NCBI GenBank assembly: GCA_016932315.1
Contig: JAFGDD010000002.1
Location: forward strand, 1-64,000
Source of the DNA: Candidatus Woesearchaeota archaeon
Lineage (GTDB): Archaea; Nanobdellota; Nanobdellia; Woesearchaeales; SM23-78
Reading direction: 5' to 3'
Length of the DNA: 64,000 nucleotides
This document shows positions 1-8,041 of the stretch, piece by piece. Numbering within the stretch: the first letter of the stretch is position 1; each line of letters begins with the position of its first letter. The translations under genes and the position numbers were made by a program. Below the pieces are notes generated by a model. The model ran no database searches and was not told where the DNA came from. It saw nothing but the letters and a program-made list of their open reading frames with translations.

Positions 1-485
<485 letters not shown>

Positions 486-547
486 TCTTATAATAATAAA
501 AAGAGTCTCAACAAAGACAATTGATTCGCCTATGAACAGCTATCATT

Positions 548-580
548 AATTTTTTTCTTAAGTTTTTCAATTTTTTTCGT
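548..580 (+). terminator. Probable rRNA transcription terminator (T-runs)
   Basis: Two runs of seven or more T occur shortly after the 23S rRNA 3' end, the usual archaeal intrinsic stop signal. Nothing else is recognisable between 490 and 651, which is A/T-rich and non-coding. Confidence 0.4.
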
Positions 581-651
581 TAGAATTAGTTGTATTAATT
601 TAATTATATCATTTTTGTTAATATCAAATAGAAAAATAAAAAATTTTATTC

Positions 652-1311
652 TTAGAAGTCAACGCCTATTGTGACTCTGTGTTGCACTCTTGGTGCTAGC
701 TTTCCCTGTGAGATTAGTGCAGGGTTGTATGCTATACTGACGCCGTCCCACACGTATTTTTTTAGGCTGACTTCTCCGTACTCCCAGATTGGTCCGCCTT
801 TTGCAGCAAGGTTTAGATCGCCAAAGCTGCTTATGCTCAAGCCTTTTCCGAGTTGTACATCTGCGAAGTAACCTGCCATGAATCGGTCTTGTATAATACT
901 CCCTCTTTTATCGATGCTTAATGGCAGTGCTTTGACTTGTAATGTTGTGCCTTTTGGTGTAGGCAGCTTTGCTTCCAGACCCAATCTAATTTGACTTAGT
1001 GGTTCGTTGCAGTGCACGATTTCTCCTTTTGCTGAGACTCCTTTGACGATTTCTCGTCCTAACATGGTCTTTCCAAAGTAGCCTCCGTCTTGGTAAAGTT
1101 CTATGAATGTATAGCTCCCTATTTTTCCTGGCAATCCGTAAAAGAAATTACCTCTCAAATAAGTGCTTTGCTTGGTTTGCCCTGCTATTCCTTCCAGGCT
1201 TCCGCTTACTTGTGCTTTTGCTTTTATGGGCAGTGATAGTGCGCCGACTATTGCAGCGCAGATTATTGCTTGTTTTCCTTTCTCTTTTATTTTTTTTATA
1301 ATCTTTTTCAT
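652..1311 (-). CDS. Exported protein with outer-membrane-barrel-like features
   Basis: Unknown 219-residue protein. A basic, hydrophobic signal peptide (residues 1-33) ends in AKA before a Gln, a good signal peptidase I site. The mature part is built of short strands with alternating polar and hydrophobic residues and many Gly/Tyr/Trp, and ends in VTIGVDF with a terminal Phe, like bacterial beta-barrel outer-membrane proteins. The start at 1311 is chosen because GGGGGAT lies just upstream, although an in-frame extension to 1371 exists. The leader is nearly identical to that of the next gene upstream (1355-1759), so the pair is probably co-expressed. The barrel idea is inference; another beta-rich surface protein is possible. 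Confidence 0.6.
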   Translation of the reverse strand: MKKIIKKIKEKGKQAIICAAIVGALSLPIKAKAQVSGSLEGIAGQTKQSTYLRGNFFYGLPGKIGSYTFIELYQDGGYFGKTMLGREIVKGVSAKGEIVHCNEPLSQIRLGLEAKLPTPKGTTLQVKALPLSIDKRGSIIQDRFMAGYFADVQLGKGLSISSFGDLNLAAKGGPIWEYGEVSLKKYVWDGVSIAYNPALISQGKLAPRVQHRVTIGVDF

Positions 1312-1354
1312 TTTTAATCCCCCTCTCTTTTTTGTTGGCTTGACTATTGCTCGA

Positions 1355-1759
1355 TTATTTGTTCGCTTCAAAATATTCTGATCTTACTGGCTGGATAATG
1401 CCGCGCAGTGCGGCCTGGTTTGAAAACTTGTACAGTGCCATTCCTCCTTCTGGAAAAACCGCGTATCCACTTTCAGGTGCGCCGTTGTTGTCGTGGTCGA
1501 AATAATATGCTACGACCTTATCAGCGATTGAATCGCGATCGCTTGTTTCGGTGTAAGTGCGGCAACCGTCTCTGCTTACTCTAGTTAAATTATACAGCTG
1601 TTTCAGATGTGGCGGCTGATGCTTTGGTTCGATCCCTTTGATTAACATTATTGCTGCATATCCTGCGGCTAGTGTTGCTGCGATTCGCATTGCAAGCGAT
1701 TGCTTGCTTTTTGTTGTTTCATCTCCTCTGAATTTTTTTTCAAGTGTGCTTTTGTTCAT
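1355..1759 (-). CDS. Small membrane-anchored protein, unknown
   Basis: 134 residues, not recognised. A Lys-rich N-terminus is followed by one membrane segment (about residues 23-42) and an external domain. Within that domain DHDNNGAPESG resembles an acidic calcium-loop-like stretch, though no full EF-hand is present. The start at 1759 is supported by GAGGGGGATTAAAA directly upstream, the same leader as the exported gene at 652-1311, 43 bases downstream. A TATA-like ATTTATATAG at 1831-1840 could serve this gene as well as the divergent regulator. Confidence 0.55.
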   Translation of the reverse strand: MNKSTLEKKFRGDETTKSKQSLAMRIAATLAAGYAAIMLIKGIEPKHQPPHLKQLYNLTRVSRDGCRTYTETSDRDSIADKVVAYYFDHDNNGAPESGYAVFPEGGMALYKFSNQAALRGIIQPVRSEYFEANK

Positions 1760-1848
1760 TTTTAATCCCCCTCTTTTTTCAATGTTTTAAGCCCGTCCAG
1801 CTTTTTTTTAATCACTTATCAGTAGATAAACTATATAAATATTACCTA

Positions 1849-1860
1849 CCCCTATAGGGG
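1849..1860. promoter_or_regulatory. Perfect 12-bp palindrome, candidate TrmB operator
   Basis: CCCCTATAGGGG lies between the TATA-like element 1831-1840 and the expected start of transcription of the regulator gene at 1900. It sits in the only intergenic space shared with the divergent exported-protein genes. Its position fits an operator for autoregulation and control of the neighbours. This is inference from symmetry and position. Confidence 0.4.
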
Positions 1861-1899
1861 GAGAAGTTAGAAAAGAATATAAAGGAGAACATCTTTAAT

Positions 1900-3051
1900 A
1901 TGCTTATGGATATGAACATACTTGAGCAAATAGGCCTCACAAGATCCGAGATAAAGGTTTATTTGGCGCTTCTTGAACTTGGTGTCACAACAACAGGACC
2001 AATAGTTAACAAGTCAGGAGCATCAAGCTCAAAGATATACGAAATACTTGATAGGCTCATAAAAAAAGGGTTAGTGAGCTATATAAGAAAAGGTAAAACA
2101 AAGAACTTTGAAGCAGCCCCTCCATCAAGAATACTTGATTATTTCAAAGAAAAAGATGAAGAATTAGATAGACAAAGAAAACAAGTTGAACAACTGTTGC
2201 CGGAGCTAGAAATAAAAAGACAATTATCAAAGCACCAGGAAGAAGCTACTATATATAAAGGAATGAAAGGAGTTGAGACTGCTTTTTATGATGCCTTGAA
2301 ACTAATGAAAAAAGGCGAGACCTTCTATGTATATGGCATTCCCCCACGCTCAGACAAGATAAATTACTTCTTTGTTAAGTGGAACAAGGAGCGTGCAAAG
2401 CTGGGAATAAAAGCCAAGCAACTTTTCAATGAGAGCGCAAGAGGAGAATTACAAGCACTGCCAGAGAATAATCCATTATCGCAAATAAAGGTTATGCAGC
2501 AAGATCAGGTAATGCCTGTCGGAATTAATATATTCAATGACCAAGTTATTCTTTTTCCCTCTGAAACAGAAAAGCAACCTCTGCTTATAGTGATAAATAA
2601 TAAAGAGATTGCGCAATCATTCAAAACCCAGTTTGATATTTTTTGGAACCAGCAAACCAAAATATTTACTGGCCTTGAAGGCCCGAGATTTGTACTGAAA
2701 GATATGGTTGAGACAGGTCATGAAATACTGGCTTTTGGACTGGAGGAATATAAGTTACAGGATCAGTTGCCAAAAGAGCTTCTTGAATTCAAGAGAGAAG
2801 TTGAGAAGAAAAATATACTTGAGCGCTTGTTATTCAAGGAAGGAACCAAGATAACTGTTCTGCCAAAAGGCTCTGCAATACGTTACCTGCCTGAAGAATA
2901 TTTCAGCCCTCTTCACGGTGAAATCTACGGCAACAAAGTTGCTATCTTTGACTGGAGCGAACCCATTACAACTATTATCATAGACAAGAAGGCTATAGCA
3001 GAGGGCTTCAGAAAATATTTCGAGTTGTTATGGAATATTGCTAAGCCATAA
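1900..3051 (+). CDS. TrmB-family transcriptional regulator with duplicated C-terminal domain
   Basis: 383 residues. An N-terminal winged HTH (about 5-75; LTRSEIKVYLALLELG) of TrmB type is followed by a short coiled linker (about 85-110). Two similar C-terminal modules (about 115-250 and 260-383) each end in a helix resembling QSFKTQFDIFWNQ / EGFRKYFELLWNI. TrmB proteins are archaeal regulators, often sugar-responsive, whose C-terminal domain binds the effector; the duplication suggests an internal dimer. AAAGGAG at 1881-1887 precedes the ATG. Its targets are unknown; the palindrome upstream suggests autoregulation. Confidence 0.85.
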   Translation: MLMDMNILEQIGLTRSEIKVYLALLELGVTTTGPIVNKSGASSSKIYEILDRLIKKGLVSYIRKGKTKNFEAAPPSRILDYFKEKDEELDRQRKQVEQLLPELEIKRQLSKHQEEATIYKGMKGVETAFYDALKLMKKGETFYVYGIPPRSDKINYFFVKWNKERAKLGIKAKQLFNESARGELQALPENNPLSQIKVMQQDQVMPVGINIFNDQVILFPSETEKQPLLIVINNKEIAQSFKTQFDIFWNQQTKIFTGLEGPRFVLKDMVETGHEILAFGLEEYKLQDQLPKELLEFKREVEKKNILERLLFKEGTKITVLPKGSAIRYLPEEYFSPLHGEIYGNKVAIFDWSEPITTIIIDKKAIAEGFRKYFELLWNIAKP

Positions 3052-3096
3052 TTTTTTCCGTAAGTTTTAAATAATCATTTAAGCAGGTGAAATGAT

Positions 3097-3645
3097 ATGC
3101 AGTCATTTGATGTTTTTGGCGGGGATTTGAAGATTCGTTATAAGGGTTCTTTTGACTGGGGCGGGCTTTACAGGCTGATATGGCAGTGGATGCAGAAGAG
3201 GCAGTTCAGGTCTCATGAGAAGCGCTACAAGGACAAGATTGATACTGCCCTGGGCAATGAGATTGAAGTGGATGTTTGGGGTGAGAAGGAGGTTTCTGAG
3301 TATTATAAGTACAAGATCATTATTGCCTATCACTTATGGGAGTCACGCGAGGTGCCTGTGATTGAAAATGGCAAGCAGGTTATGAGGATGCAGGGCAGGA
3401 TTGAGATAAGGCTTAATGGCCAGGTCATTACTGACTGGCAGGAGAAATATAATAAGAACAATACTGTGCAAAAACTAATGGAACTGTTCCTTAATAAGGT
3501 AGTACTGAAGTATGAGATTGATATCAAGCACATTGACCCATTTGATGAAGATTTGCACGCGCTTGAGTCCCAAATAAAAAAGTTTTTAAAAATAGAAGCA
3601 GATATTAGCAGTATAGGCGAAAGAAAGAGGGAGAGCAGTGGCTGA
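3097..3645 (+). CDS. Conserved-looking unknown protein, tandem paralog A
   Basis: 182 residues, cytoplasmic (no signal or membrane segment). A ribosome binding site (AGGTGA) precedes the ATG. It shares landmarks in the same order with the next gene: FDWGGLYRLIWQW, then EVSEYYKYKI, then GRIEIRLNGQVITDW, then a charged C-terminal helix. The two genes therefore arose by duplication and overlap by 8 bases. I do not recognise the family. The pairing suggests a heteromeric alpha+beta protein. Confidence 0.7.
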   Translation: MQSFDVFGGDLKIRYKGSFDWGGLYRLIWQWMQKRQFRSHEKRYKDKIDTALGNEIEVDVWGEKEVSEYYKYKIIIAYHLWESREVPVIENGKQVMRMQGRIEIRLNGQVITDWQEKYNKNNTVQKLMELFLNKVVLKYEIDIKHIDPFDEDLHALESQIKKFLKIEADISSIGERKRESSG

Positions 3646-4144
3646 GAAAAAGATTGTCTATCAGGACAAGTTTGTTTCTTTTGAAGGCTTGTTCGACTTG
3701 AAGGGCTTATTCAGGGCTATTGTGAAATGGTTTGATGAGCACGGTTATGACATGTTCGAGAACAAGAACTTTGAGGAAGTTTATGAGGACGGAAAAAAAG
3801 TCATCTTTGAACTAATCCCTTACAAGAAGGTTAGTGATTATTACAAGCTTGAGATCAGAGTGTTTGTTGTGTTTGAAAACCTTAAGGAAGTGGAGATTGA
3901 GCTGCATGGCGTAAAGCAAAGACTCCTTAAAGGAAGGGCTGATTTTACTTTCGACGCATTACTAATAACAGATTATGAAGGCAGATGGGAGACCAGGCCA
4001 GCCTATTATTTCTATAGGGCTTTGATTGACAAATTTGTCTATAAGTCATACACAGACCGGTACGAGGCAGAACTGGTAAGGGATGCCAAGGAAGTTCAGG
4101 AAGAAGTCAAAGCTTACCTTAACATGTTCAGGTACAGTGTTTGA
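3638..4144 (+). CDS. Unknown protein, tandem paralog B
   Basis: 168 residues starting with GTG at 3638, inside the end of the preceding gene, with AGAGGGAG just upstream. The landmarks FDLKGLFRAIVKW, KVSDYYKLEI and LLITDYEGRW mirror the preceding paralog. The overlap means coupled translation and probably a 1:1 product. No function recognised. Confidence 0.7.
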   Translation: MAEKKIVYQDKFVSFEGLFDLKGLFRAIVKWFDEHGYDMFENKNFEEVYEDGKKVIFELIPYKKVSDYYKLEIRVFVVFENLKEVEIELHGVKQRLLKGRADFTFDALLITDYEGRWETRPAYYFYRALIDKFVYKSYTDRYEAELVRDAKEVQEEVKAYLNMFRYSV

Positions 4145-4194
4145 GAAAATAATCATTTTATGTACTATAGTGCTATATTGTCTGCAAATAAATT

Positions 4195-4407
4195 CTAGCT
4201 TTTCTCAAGCATCCTAATAAGCTCTGTCAGAATCTTGATGTGAGCATCCTCATCAATCTTTATCTTGCTGATGGTGTTAGTTATTTCAAAGTTCTTAAAA
4301 GTAATTATATCTTCTTCATAACCTTTCCTTGCCATCATCTCGACGGCTCGGACGTCTTTCAAGCTTTCAATCAATTCTTCCTTAGAACTTATCAGATCCA
4401 CTTTCAA
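4195..4407 (-). CDS. C-terminal half of a ferritin-like four-helix protein
   Basis: 70 residues, all helical. GYEED and the later DEDAHIKIL resemble helices 3 and 4 of rubrerythrin-type ferritin-like domains, where an E and a (D/E)xxH motif bind iron. It starts within the end of the upstream ORF (26-base overlap, different frame) at TTG 4407 or GTG 4401. No good ribosome binding site is visible, so it may be made by coupling or by a frameshift from the upstream ORF. See the next entry for the other half. Confidence 0.5.
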   Translation of the reverse strand: MKVDLISSKEELIESLKDVRAVEMMARKGYEEDIITFKNFEITNTISKIKIDEDAHIKILTELIRMLEKS

Positions 4408-4624
4408 ACACCATCTGCACTAATTGGTTGAACATTTCGCTGTGGCGCATGGAATCAAACCTTATCTGCTCAAGCTTGCGCCTAATCTCTGATTTCTCTT
4501 CCTCTGTTAAGAGAGGTATGTCGTTAAGCACAGAGATAAAATAATAATTAAGATTGTAAACAAGCTGGTCCTCATAATCTTTTTCCTTATTCAGGCGGGA
4601 TAGCGTGTCGTTTTTGCTTACCAT
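4382..4624 (-). CDS. N-terminal half of a ferritin-like four-helix protein
   Basis: 80 residues, helical. YEDQL (helix 1) and FDSMRHSEMF (helix 2) match the first two metal-ligand helices of rubrerythrin-like ferritins (COG1633 type). Together with the overlapping downstream ORF it would make one complete four-helix bundle of about 145 residues. TTATAAATA lies about 27 bases before the ATG, so the transcript is probably leaderless. Either two subunits form the bundle or the gene is frameshifted. Confidence 0.5.
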   Translation of the reverse strand: MVSKNDTLSRLNKEKDYEDQLVYNLNYYFISVLNDIPLLTEEEKSEIRRKLEQIRFDSMRHSEMFNQLVQMVFESGSDKF

Positions 4625-4668
4625 AACCTAATCGTTAAACTTTCAGTATTTATAATTTTTGCATTGAA

Positions 4669-4889
4669 CCAAGCGAGCGACCGTGTTCAAAATCTTTCAA
4701 AAAGTCACCTACGCGGCACCCCGAGGGGGCGGCAAAAACTCGGTTTTTGGCGCACCAAAAATCCTTTTGGGATTTTTGCTTGCAACCCCTGCCGCGTCAG
4801 CGTCCAACAAAAATTTTGTTTAAAAAAACAAAAATTTTTGTGTTGGTGACTGCTACGGCGACTTTTTGAACACATCCTCCAAGCGAGCG
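4669..4889. repeat. Structured intergenic element, copy A, with 11-bp direct repeats
   Basis: An inverted repeat (TTCAAAAAGTC 4696-4706 against GACTTTTTGAA 4860-4870, extendable to GTGTTC...GAACAC at 4683 and 4873) closes the element. Inside are a CGCGGC/GCCGCG stem, the core ACCCCGAGGGGG (4718-4729), an extra pair of A/T hairpins not seen in other copies, GCAACCCC (4782-4789), and a second arm with CCAACA...TGTTGG. The exact direct repeat CCAAGCGAGCG flanks it at 4669-4679 and 4879-4889. It fills the space between two divergent genes, next to the ribosomal operon promoter. Confidence 0.75.
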
Positions 4890-4893
4890 TAAC

Positions 4894-5013
4894 CTTTATA
4901 AAGACCATGTTTTTCCACAGATATTGGCCCGACGAACAACTTGCTTCGTCTTACTACCTCGCGTAGGAGGGCGTCATTTAGGATAATGATTTTGTTTCAG
5001 GACTTGATTTAAC
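4894..5013 (+). promoter_or_regulatory. Promoter and structured leader of the uL1-uL10-P1 operon
   Basis: TATA-like CTTTATAAAG (4894-4903) predicts a start near 4926 and a leader of about 88 bases. The leader holds the hairpin GACGAA/TTCGTC (4931-4936 with 4945-4950) and a second small stem CCTC/GAGG (957-960 with 967-970). In methanogens uL1 represses this operon by binding an mRNA site that mimics its 23S site, so this leader is the natural place for such a site. I could not match the uL1 consensus by eye. Confidence 0.45.
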
Positions 5014-5661
5014 ATGGACAAAGAATCAGTTTTAGAAGCTCTTGAAAAGCTCAAGATAAGCGCAGAGAAAAGAGAATTCAAGCAATCAGTAGACTTAATC
5101 ATTGCGCTGAAAGACCTTGATTTTAAGAAGCCAGAGCAGCAGGTAGAAATGTTCTTGTCATTACCTCACACAACAGGCAAGAAAACCAAGGTTTGCGCAT
5201 TAGTAGGGCCAGAGCTTATTGACGAAGCTAAAAAAGTCTTTGACCTGGCAATCACTCAGGATGATTTTTCAAAATACGACAAGAGAAAGGCAAGGAAGCT
5301 TGCAGGCCAATATGATTTCTTCATAGCTCAGGCTAACATCATGACCAAGGTTGCAGCTACTTTCGGACGATATTTAGGTGTCAGGGGGAAAATGCCTAAC
5401 CCTAAGGCTGGTTGTGTTGTCCCGCCAAAAGGAGTTAACTTGTCGGTGTTGTATGATAAGTTGCAGAAGACCATGAAGGTAAGCGCCAAGAAAGTGCCAT
5501 TAATACAATTAAGAGTAGGCACAGAAGAAATGTCGCAGGAACACATAGCTGACAATATTATGTTTATCTATGACCAATTAATTCACCACCTCCCTGGCGA
5601 GAGGCATAACATCAAGGCAATATTCTTGAAATACACTATGAGCAAGCCAATAAAGCTGTAA
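5014..5661 (+). CDS. rpl1: 50S ribosomal protein uL1
   Basis: 215 residues, normal length for archaeal L1. It forms the L1 stalk of the large subunit and takes part in release of E-site tRNA. The conserved region KMPNPKAG is present, followed by the C-terminal strand-helix half. It is the first gene of the uL1-uL10-P1 operon; uL10 follows after 6 bases. Likely autoregulated, as known for methanogen uL1. Confidence 0.97.
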   Translation: MDKESVLEALEKLKISAEKREFKQSVDLIIALKDLDFKKPEQQVEMFLSLPHTTGKKTKVCALVGPELIDEAKKVFDLAITQDDFSKYDKRKARKLAGQYDFFIAQANIMTKVAATFGRYLGVRGKMPNPKAGCVVPPKGVNLSVLYDKLQKTMKVSAKKVPLIQLRVGTEEMSQEHIADNIMFIYDQLIHHLPGERHNIKAIFLKYTMSKPIKL

Positions 5662-5667
5662 TAAAAA

Positions 5668-6558
5668 ATGAATCAACCAAACAAACATGAGGAAGGAGAA
5701 AAGAAAAAAGGCAAGCATCATGTTCCAGAAAGCAAAGTAAAGCTGGTGCATGACTTGGCAGGCCTAATGGATAAGTATAGTATAATTGGCGTTGTTAACA
5801 TGGAGAACCTTCCTGCTAAGCAGCTCAGGAATATGCGAGCCCAACTTAGGGGTAAAGTAGTCTTGACAATGAGCAAGAAGAGGCTGATAAAATTAGCTGT
5901 TGAGAAGTCAAGTAAACAGAACATAAATGAATTAGAAAAACACGTCAAGGGAATGCCTGCTCTCTTATTCACCAATGATAATCCATTTGCACTTTTTAAA
6001 CTGCTAAAAAAGAATAAATCAAACGCGCCTATTAAGCCAGGCCAAAAAGCACCAAAGGAGATTGTTGTACACGCAGGAGCCACCAACTTCGCTCCAGGAC
6101 CAATTATTGGAGAGCTTGGAGGTTTCAAGATCAAAGCAGGGATTGAAGGCGGAAAAGTTGCTATCAAGGAAGACAAGGTTGTTGCCAAGGAAGGGGACTT
6201 AGTTGACAGCAGACTTGCAGGACTGCTTACAAGGCTCGGCATTGAGCCAATGGAGATAGGACTAAATTTGATTGCTGTTTATGAGAATGGCGAAATAATC
6301 ACCAGTTCAGTGCTTGACATTGACGAGGAAGCTTACAAGAACAACATCATGACAGCTGCAAGCGAAGCTTACAACCTGGCAATATTTGCGGCAATCCCGC
6401 TCAAAGACACAATCAAATCATTATTGAGCAAGGCTCATACAGAAGCTTATGCCCTTGCAAAAGAAGCCAAGATAACAACGAGCGAGACCATAAAGGAACA
6501 GCTCGCACAGGCAGAAGCTGAGATGAACGCTTTGAAGGCAACGGCAAAACTGGAGTAA
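5668..6558 (+). CDS. rplP0: 50S ribosomal protein uL10 (P0)
   Basis: 296 residues. This stalk-base protein anchors P1/L12 dimers to 23S rRNA near the uL11 site. An N-terminal rRNA-binding domain (about 20-130) is followed by a mid-domain insertion and C-terminal spine helices for P1 dimers. The protein ends KATAKLE, so it lacks the acidic tail with GLGALFG that archaeal P0 usually shares with P1. Second gene of the stalk operon. Structured element copy B separates it from P1. Confidence 0.95.
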   Translation: MNQPNKHEEGEKKKGKHHVPESKVKLVHDLAGLMDKYSIIGVVNMENLPAKQLRNMRAQLRGKVVLTMSKKRLIKLAVEKSSKQNINELEKHVKGMPALLFTNDNPFALFKLLKKNKSNAPIKPGQKAPKEIVVHAGATNFAPGPIIGELGGFKIKAGIEGGKVAIKEDKVVAKEGDLVDSRLAGLLTRLGIEPMEIGLNLIAVYENGEIITSSVLDIDEEAYKNNIMTAASEAYNLAIFAAIPLKDTIKSLLSKAHTEAYALAKEAKITTSETIKEQLAQAEAEMNALKATAKLE

Positions 6559-6585
6559 TAATTTATTTTCATAATTTCAAAAAAC

Positions 6586-6686
6586 AAAAAATTGCCCGTG
6601 CCACCCCGAGGGGGCGACCCCCGGCACGTCAGCCAGCACCTCAACATAAATGTTTTCGGTGCAGCTGCAGGCTGAGGCAATTTTTT
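6586..6686. repeat. Structured intergenic element, copy B (compact type)
   Basis: A compact clean copy, 101 bp. Outer arms AAAAAATTGCC (6586-6596) and GGCAATTTTTT (6676-6686) pair fully. Inside, CGTGCC (6597-6602) pairs with GGCACG (6623-6628) around ACCCCGAGGGGGCGACCCCC (6603-6622). The second arm is CAGCC...GGCTG with CAGCACC/GGTGCAGCTG inside. It lies inside the ribosomal stalk operon between uL10 and P1, so it must be transcribed. Confidence 0.75.
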
Positions 6687-6716
6687 ACTTAAAAAATACA
6701 ATTGGAGGAGATAAAG

Positions 6717-7025
6717 ATGGAATACGTGTACGCGGCAATGCTTTTACACAAAGCAGGCAAGAAGGTGGAAGAAGGCACAGTGAAGAAAGTCCTTGAAGCA
6801 GCAGGAGTCCACGCGGATGATGCAAGAATCAAGGCATTAGTGGCAGCCCTTGAAGGCGTCAACATTGATGAAGCCATAAAGACAGCAGCCTTTGCAGCAC
6901 CAGCGGCAGTAGCAGCTCCAGCAGCCCACGCAGCAGGAGAGCACAAGAAAGAAGAGAAGAAGCACGAGGAAGAAAAACCCTCTGCAGAAGAAGCAGCTGC
7001 AGGACTAGGCGCATTGTTCGGCTAA
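6717..7025 (+). CDS. rpl12: 50S ribosomal protein P1 (archaeal L12)
   Basis: 102 residues. The N-terminal dimerisation domain ([15 protein letters not shown], 1-60) is followed by an Ala-rich hinge, a Lys/Glu region and the factor-binding tail [10 protein letters not shown]. It recruits translation GTPases. The start at 6717 is chosen because GGAGGAG (6704-6710) is ideally spaced, although a TTG at 6702 is open. A T-rich stretch after the stop (7029-7050) looks like the operon terminator. Confidence 0.97.
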   Translation: MEYVYAAMLLHKAGKKVEEGTVKKVLEAAGVHADDARIKALVAALEGVNIDEAIKTAAFAAPAAVAAPAAHAAGEHKKEEKKHEEEKPSAEEAAAGLGALFG

Positions 7026-7110
7026 AAATATTTTTTTACTAAAATTTTTTCATTTGATTTAAGTTTATTTTTTGCTTTGAATTTTCATAACAGAGTTGTG
7101 GAATGTTACA

Positions 7111-8004
7111 ATGCTAGAGGAATCGGAAGTAAAATCCTTACTGGATGATTTGAAAAGAGCAGAGAACGAAGTTCTTGAGCTTAGAAAGAAGCTTAACAAA
7201 ATCAATAATGATAAGGAAGCTCTTTATCAGAAGCGTGAAAAGCTCGGCAAAGAGATAAGGGACAAGATAAAGGAGCTTACTGGTTCTAAAGAGAAGAGAA
7301 ACACTCTCACCAAGGAAGTCAAAGAGAAGAAGCAGCAGAGAGACGTTCTTAACGCCCAGATAACCAAGGAAGTGGCAGAGATAAAAAAGCTTAAGGATGA
7401 GTTCGAGAAGATAAAGGCAGAGAAGGGAGTGAAGAACGACCCTTCAGAGCTCCTCAGGCAGATAGAAGGCATAGAGTTCAAGATTCAGACAGAGCCCATG
7501 AGCTTTGACAAGGAACAAAAGCTCATGAAGAATATAAAGGACTTGAAGAAAAAATACAATGAAGTAAAAATTCTTGCTGATAAGTCAAAGGAAATAATGG
7601 TTAAGTCAAAGCTTATTGATGAGCTAAAGAAAAAGGCTAATGCATTGCACAAGGAAGTGCAACATGAAGCAGCCCAGAGCCAGACCTTCCACGAGGCATT
7701 GGTGCAGGAGTACAAGGGAATTGATGAGTACAGGAAAGAAGAGGAAGAATTAAGGACTAAGTTCGAAGAGTACAAGAATGAGTTCAACGCTATTAATGAA
7801 GAGCTGAAAAAAAAGCTTGATGAATTAAGAGCAATAAAATCAAAGCTCGAAGAGAACAAGATAGAGTATCAGGAAAGCGTCAAGGAACACGAGAAGAAAA
7901 CACTTGACGAGAAGAAGAAAGAAATAGATGAGAAGATGAGCACAGGAATGAAGCTCACAACCGAGGATATTCTGGTACTGCAGAGGCTGGAGCAGGGAAA
8001 ATAG
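7111..8004 (+). CDS. Archaeal coiled-coil protein (COG1340-like)
   Basis: 297 residues, almost entirely Lys/Glu-rich heptad coiled coil (about 1-270) with no membrane segment. It resembles the widespread archaeal COG1340 coiled-coil family, which often lies near ribosomal genes and has no settled function. ATG 7111 is preferred to the TTG at 7096, which has no better signal. The conserved-looking short C-terminus (LTTEDILVLQRLEQG) would be the non-coil landmark. Confidence 0.8.
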   Translation: MLEESEVKSLLDDLKRAENEVLELRKKLNKINNDKEALYQKREKLGKEIRDKIKELTGSKEKRNTLTKEVKEKKQQRDVLNAQITKEVAEIKKLKDEFEKIKAEKGVKNDPSELLRQIEGIEFKIQTEPMSFDKEQKLMKNIKDLKKKYNEVKILADKSKEIMVKSKLIDELKKKANALHKEVQHEAAQSQTFHEALVQEYKGIDEYRKEEEELRTKFEEYKNEFNAINEELKKKLDELRAIKSKLEENKIEYQESVKEHEKKTLDEKKKEIDEKMSTGMKLTTEDILVLQRLEQGK

Positions 8005-8041
8005 AATTTAACTGATTTTCTTTAAGAAAATAATATTAATT

